Source: Atopobium sp. UBA6362 (lineage in GTDB: Bacteria; Actinomycetota; Coriobacteriia; Coriobacteriales; Atopobiaceae). From it: DNA of 15,202 bases. The notes beneath the pieces were generated by a model that saw only the letters and a list, made by a program, of their open reading frames with translations, searched no databases and was not told the DNA's origin. The stretch covers positions 1 to 15,202 of the forward strand of contig DJRK01000138.1 of assembly GCA_002440065.1 (NCBI GenBank), in the 5' to 3' direction. Position numbers and translations under genes: made by a program. Positions 12,321-15,202 of this stretch are shown piece by piece. Every line of letters begins with the position of its first letter. The first letter of the stretch is position 1.

Positions 12321-13547
12321 ATGAGCGTTACCAAGAAAAACCTGAGCCGCAGGGACGCGCTTCGCCTGTTCATGGGCGCGACCGCGACGGTCGGCGCCGC
12401 GTGCGTCTTCAAGCCCGCGGCCGTCATCGCCGAGACCGCGCAGCAGAAGGCCGACAGCGCCCAGGCGCAGGCCGACGCCACCAAGCAGCAGCTCGACGAC
12501 GCCCAGGCCCAGTACGACGCCGCCCAGCAGAAGCTCGCCGCGATCGGCGAGGAGTACTCCGAGGCCGCGTCCAAGCTCTCGGCTACCCAGGGCCAGATCG
12601 CCGAGCTCAACACCCAGATTGCCGACGCCGAGTCCGCGATCTCGGCCAAGCAGGACGAGATCAAGACCACCCAGGCCGACATCGACGCAAAGAAGGAGCG
12701 CCTGGGCTCGCGCATGAGCGCCGCGTACAAGTCGGGCTCGCAGTCCACGATCGACCTCATCCTCTCGTCCTCGAGCTTCGAGGAGCTCACGAGCAACATC
12801 TACTACCTCGACAAGATCACGGCGCAGGACAAGCAGATGATCGACGAGGTGAAGTCCCTCAAGTCCGAGCTCGAGACCCAGCAGGCCGACCTCGAGTCGC
12901 AGAAGGCGGCGCTCGAGGGCCAGAAGGCCAACCTCGAGACGCTCCAGGAACAGCAGCAGTCTGAGCTCGCCGACGCCCAGGCCAAGCAGGACGAGGCGGC
13001 CTCGCTCGTCTCGAGCCTCTCGGAATCGGTCCAGTCGCTCATGGCGCAGCACGACGCCGAGCTCGTCGCCGCCCAGGAGGCCGCGGCGGAGGCCAAGCGC
13101 ATCGCCGCCGAGGCCAAGAAGTCCAACAAGTCCTGGGCCACGAGCACGAACACCTCCGTCCTGGGCAACGGCTCGCTCGCCGCGGTCACGAGCGCGGCGG
13201 CGCGTACCCCCTCGCCGGGCGGCGGCCTGTGCGCGGCCTGGATCACGAACGTCTTTGCCAACGCGGGCGTGGGCTCCTTCGGCGGCAACGCGTGCGACAT
13301 GTGCGCGTGGTGGTGCGGCACGGACATCTCCCAGATCCAGCCGGGCATGATCATCGCCGTCGAGTCCTCGAGCTCGGGCACCACGGCCGGTCGTATCTAC
13401 GGCCACATCGGCGTCTACCTGGGCGACGGCCTCGTGCACCACAACGTGGGCTACATCAAGACCGATACCGTTTCCAGCTGGGTCTCGACCTACTGCAAAT
13501 ACATGAGCGGACGCTGTGGCTGGCTGGGCGGCATCGCGCTCTCGTAA
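12321..13547 (+). CDS. Tat-exported coiled-coil NlpC/P60-like peptidoglycan hydrolase
   Basis: 408-residue secreted protein, PcsB/RipA-like in plan. Residues 1-40 form a signal peptide with a twin-arginine motif (SRRDAL, Arg10-Arg11), a hydrophobic stretch and a probable cut near VIA-ET or ETA-QQ (37-40). Residues 41-280 are Ala/Gln/Glu/Lys-rich, long helical coiled coil with short breaks, as in cell-division-linked hydrolases. Residues 297-408 are a cysteine-peptidase domain: likely nucleophile Cys304 in GLCAAWI and catalytic His362 in YGHIGVYLGDG. This is the NlpC/P60-CHAP fold by pattern. The domain has extra Cys (325, 328, 332, 392, 399), unusual for an exported protein of this kind unless disulfides or metal are involved. 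It probably cleaves stem peptides. Own promoter; terminator shared with kup. Confidence 0.85.
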   Translation: MSVTKKNLSRRDALRLFMGATATVGAACVFKPAAVIAETAQQKADSAQAQADATKQQLDDAQAQYDAAQQKLAAIGEEYSEAASKLSATQGQIAELNTQIADAESAISAKQDEIKTTQADIDAKKERLGSRMSAAYKSGSQSTIDLILSSSSFEELTSNIYYLDKITAQDKQMIDEVKSLKSELETQQADLESQKAALEGQKANLETLQEQQQSELADAQAKQDEAASLVSSLSESVQSLMAQHDAELVAAQEAAAEAKRIAAEAKKSNKSWATSTNTSVLGNGSLAAVTSAAARTPSPGGGLCAAWITNVFANAGVGSFGGNACDMCAWWCGTDISQIQPGMIIAVESSSSGTTAGRIYGHIGVYLGDGLVHHNVGYIKTDTVSSWVSTYCKYMSGRCGWLGGIALS

Positions 13548-13601
13548 CAGGGGTGTTGCGGTTCTCGATCTCGTTTCGGCCGTTTTTGGATTCTGCAAGA
13601 A

Positions 13602-13634
13602 AAAGCCGCCCCGGTTCGATGCCGGGGCGGCTTT
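13602..13634. terminator. Bidirectional terminator between converging genes
   Basis: AAAGCCGCCCCGG (13602-13614), 7-nt loop TTCGATG, CCGGGGCGGCTTT (13622-13634): a perfect 13-bp stem. The minus strand has the better T-run (CTTTTTCTTG), suiting kup; the plus side ends CTTTCG, suiting the hydrolase gene whose stop is 55 nt upstream. Confidence 0.92.
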
Positions 13635-13665
13635 CGTGTTCGTTGGCGCTCAATGGGGCAGGGGG

Positions 13666-15202
13666 CTACTCGTCGGACGCGTCGGAGTCGGTGACCTCGT
13701 CCTCAGCCTCATCCACGTCTTCTTCGCCCTCGCCCTCGTCGATCCGCAGCGGCTTGAAGCTCGCGGTGTCGCCGCCCACGAGGTCCTTGAGCGCGCCCAT
13801 GATGTTGCTCTCGCGCTCTGAGCGCATGGCGGACGAGAAGATGTCCTCGTCCTCGTCGGCGGGCTCCTCGATCTTGTCGCTCTTCTCGAGGCGCTTGGGC
13901 GAGCTCGGCGCGGTGTCGAGCAGCTCCACGCGGGTGAGCTTGTGCTGGGTCTTCTTCTTTGAGAAGAGCGGCACGTACTCAAAGACGATGCTCGAGCTCT
14001 CGAGGCCGTACCACTTGGCGGGCGAGCCGCAGATGCGGCGGATGAGGTACTTCATCTCCATGATGCGGTAGTCGAAGCCGGAGAGGTCGGTCTCGGGCGC
14101 CACGACCTTGCGCAGCAGGCAGAACCTGAAATCGCCCACGTCGCTGTGCTGGCGGTAGATCGAGTACTTGTGGCCCTGCGGCGCGATCTGGTGGTTCTCC
14201 ACGAGGTCGGCGACGATCTGGTACAGGTAGGTGTTGATGCGCTGGTTGACCTTGAAGCCCAGGCGCAGCTGCACCTTGAAGAGGAAGTCGGTGTCGAAGT
14301 TGTTCACGATGTACTCGTGCGTGAACGGCTCGTCGGTCACCTGGACGTTCAGGAAGTAATAGGCCTTTGCGCGCTTGGGGCGCTTGTCCAGGATGGAGTA
14401 GAGGATGTCGCGGTCGAGCTTGTCGATGGACGAGTCGTTCGTGAGGAAGATGAGGTTGTCGGCCAGCAGCGGCACCTCCTCATCGTGGCAGAGCTCGAAG
14501 AGCTGGTCGAGGTACTTCTCCACGGGCAGGTAGACCGTCTGGGTGCGCTCGACGGCGGTGCCGCGGCGCCAGATGTACATGACGGCGAAGATCGCGGCCG
14601 CGAGCATCACGGTCACGTAGCCGCCGTGGAAGAACTTCGTCAGGCTCGAGAAGAAGAACATGAGCTCGATCGCGCCGAAGAAGACGAGGAACGGCACGGC
14701 GAGGCCCATCTTGCGCCTCACGCGCGAGAGGTAGGTGAAGAGCAGGATCGTCGTCATGAGCATGGTGACGGTGATCGCCAGGCCGTAGGCGGCCTCCATG
14801 TGCTCGGAGCTCCTGAAGAGCAGGACGACGCCCATGCAGCCCACCCACATGATGTTGTTCACCAGCGGGATGTAGATCTGGCCCTTGGTCTGGGAGGGGT
14901 AGTTGATCCGCATGTGGGGCATGAGGTCGAGGCGCACGGCCTCGGACACGATGGAGTACGAGCCCGTGATGAGGGCCTGCGAGGCGATGATCGCGGCGAA
15001 GGCCGAGAGGATGATCGCGAAGACGCGGATCTGCTCGGGGAGCATCTGGTAGAACGGGTTCAGGTCGGTGACGCCCATGAGCTCGCCGTTCGCGTTGTTG
15101 GCGAGGATCCAGGCGCCCTGGCCGAGGTAGTTCACGATGAGGCAGAGCTTGACGAAGGGCCAGGAGGCGTAGATGTTCTTCTTGCCCACGTGGCCCATGT
15201 CG
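13666..15202 (-). CDS. kup: Kup potassium transporter, 5' truncated
   Basis: Low-affinity K+ uptake protein of the KUP/HAK family, inner-membrane. The frame is open to the window edge (15199-15201 encodes Asp, giving ADMGH-type context), so the ATG at 15198 is internal; about 230-280 N-terminal residues are missing. Visible: family blocks NYLGQGAW, NPFYQMLPE, IASQALITGSYS, GQIYIPLVN, AAYGLAITVTMLMTT. Six hydrophobic segments remain, followed by a long soluble C-terminal domain (about 280 residues). The last ~75 residues are strongly acidic with Ser (ending DSDASDE), longer and more acidic than in E. coli Kup, perhaps regulatory. Converges on the hydrolase gene; its promoter lies outside the window. 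Confidence 0.93.
   Translation of the reverse strand, partial: DMGHVGKKNIYASWPFVKLCLIVNYLGQGAWILANNANGELMGVTDLNPFYQMLPEQIRVFAIILSAFAAIIASQALITGSYSIVSEAVRLDLMPHMRINYPSQTKGQIYIPLVNNIMWVGCMGVVLLFRSSEHMEAAYGLAITVTMLMTTILLFTYLSRVRRKMGLAVPFLVFFGAIELMFFFSSLTKFFHGGYVTVMLAAAIFAVMYIWRRGTAVERTQTVYLPVEKYLDQLFELCHDEEVPLLADNLIFLTNDSSIDKLDRDILYSILDKRPKRAKAYYFLNVQVTDEPFTHEYIVNNFDTDFLFKVQLRLGFKVNQRINTYLYQIVADLVENHQIAPQGHKYSIYRQHSDVGDFRFCLLRKVVAPETDLSGFDYRIMEMKYLIRRICGSPAKWYGLESSSIVFEYVPLFSKKKTQHKLTRVELLDTAPSSPKRLEKSDKIEEPADEDEDIFSSAMRSERESNIMGALKDLVGGDTASFKPLRIDEGEGEEDVDEAEDEVTDSDASDE

Noticed and set aside
13600..13635. GGTTCGAT inside a GC stem, resembling a tRNA T-arm
   Set aside because: The 7-nt TTCGATG loop looks like a T-loop, but the stem is 13 bp long and there is no acceptor stem, D-arm or anticodon arm around it. 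It is a terminator.
1..15202. CRISPR array, insertion sequence or prophage
   Set aside because: No regularly spaced repeats, transposase, integrase or phage gene could be found; the repeats seen are single inverted or direct pairs.

Overview
The window is high-GC bacterial DNA with dense short operons, strong Shine-Dalgarno sites and GC-rich hairpin terminators. The gene set (sialic-acid catabolism, a soluble multi-cluster [FeFe]-hydrogenase, a Tat-exported coiled-coil cell-wall hydrolase, Kup) and the codon use suggest an anaerobic gut actinobacterium of the Coriobacteriia (Collinsella/Olsenella-like). That placement is inference; no rRNA or other phylogenetic marker was compared.

Layout, left to right. 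(1) 1-2750: sialic-acid degradation. The 3' part of an N-acetylneuraminate lyase-type aldolase (nanA) is followed by a hairpin terminator, then an ROK sugar kinase (nanK) and ManNAc-6-phosphate epimerase (nanE), 24 bp apart. Together they would convert sialic acid to ManNAc, ManNAc-6-P and GlcNAc-6-P. A perfect 15-bp terminator closes the unit. (2) 2789-5246: a minus-strand threonine aldolase and a plus-strand branched-chain aminotransferase diverge from a 295-bp spacer carrying an inverted repeat and a direct repeat. (3) 5169-5611: a 443-bp gene-free gap rich in structure: a terminator nested in a longer inverted repeat, then a 138-nt imperfect palindrome. (4) 5612-8308: hisS, then a lower-GC DUF4160-DUF2442 gene pair, then an RluA-family pseudouridine synthase starting 3 nt after the pair. 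(5) 8309-8588: a gap with a terminator and a second family of inverted repeat. (6) 8589-12028: an XRE regulator with a zinc ribbon, a group B-like [FeFe]-hydrogenase with a structured 5' region, and a 37-kDa nucleoid-associated (NdpA/YejK-type) protein. (7) 12029-15202: a 21-bp perfect hairpin, a Tat-signal coiled-coil NlpC/P60-like hydrolase with its own promoter, a bidirectional terminator, and the C-terminal three quarters of a Kup potassium transporter on the minus strand, running off the window.

Most genes are recognisable metabolic or housekeeping genes. I found no CRISPR array, tRNA, rRNA, insertion sequence or prophage. I do not see a clear new multi-gene defence or biosynthetic system. 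The least explained items are the palindromic intergenic elements (5328-5465, 8348-8458, 12108-12163), the DUF4160-DUF2442 pair joined to rluA, and the layered inverted repeats in front of the hydrogenase.
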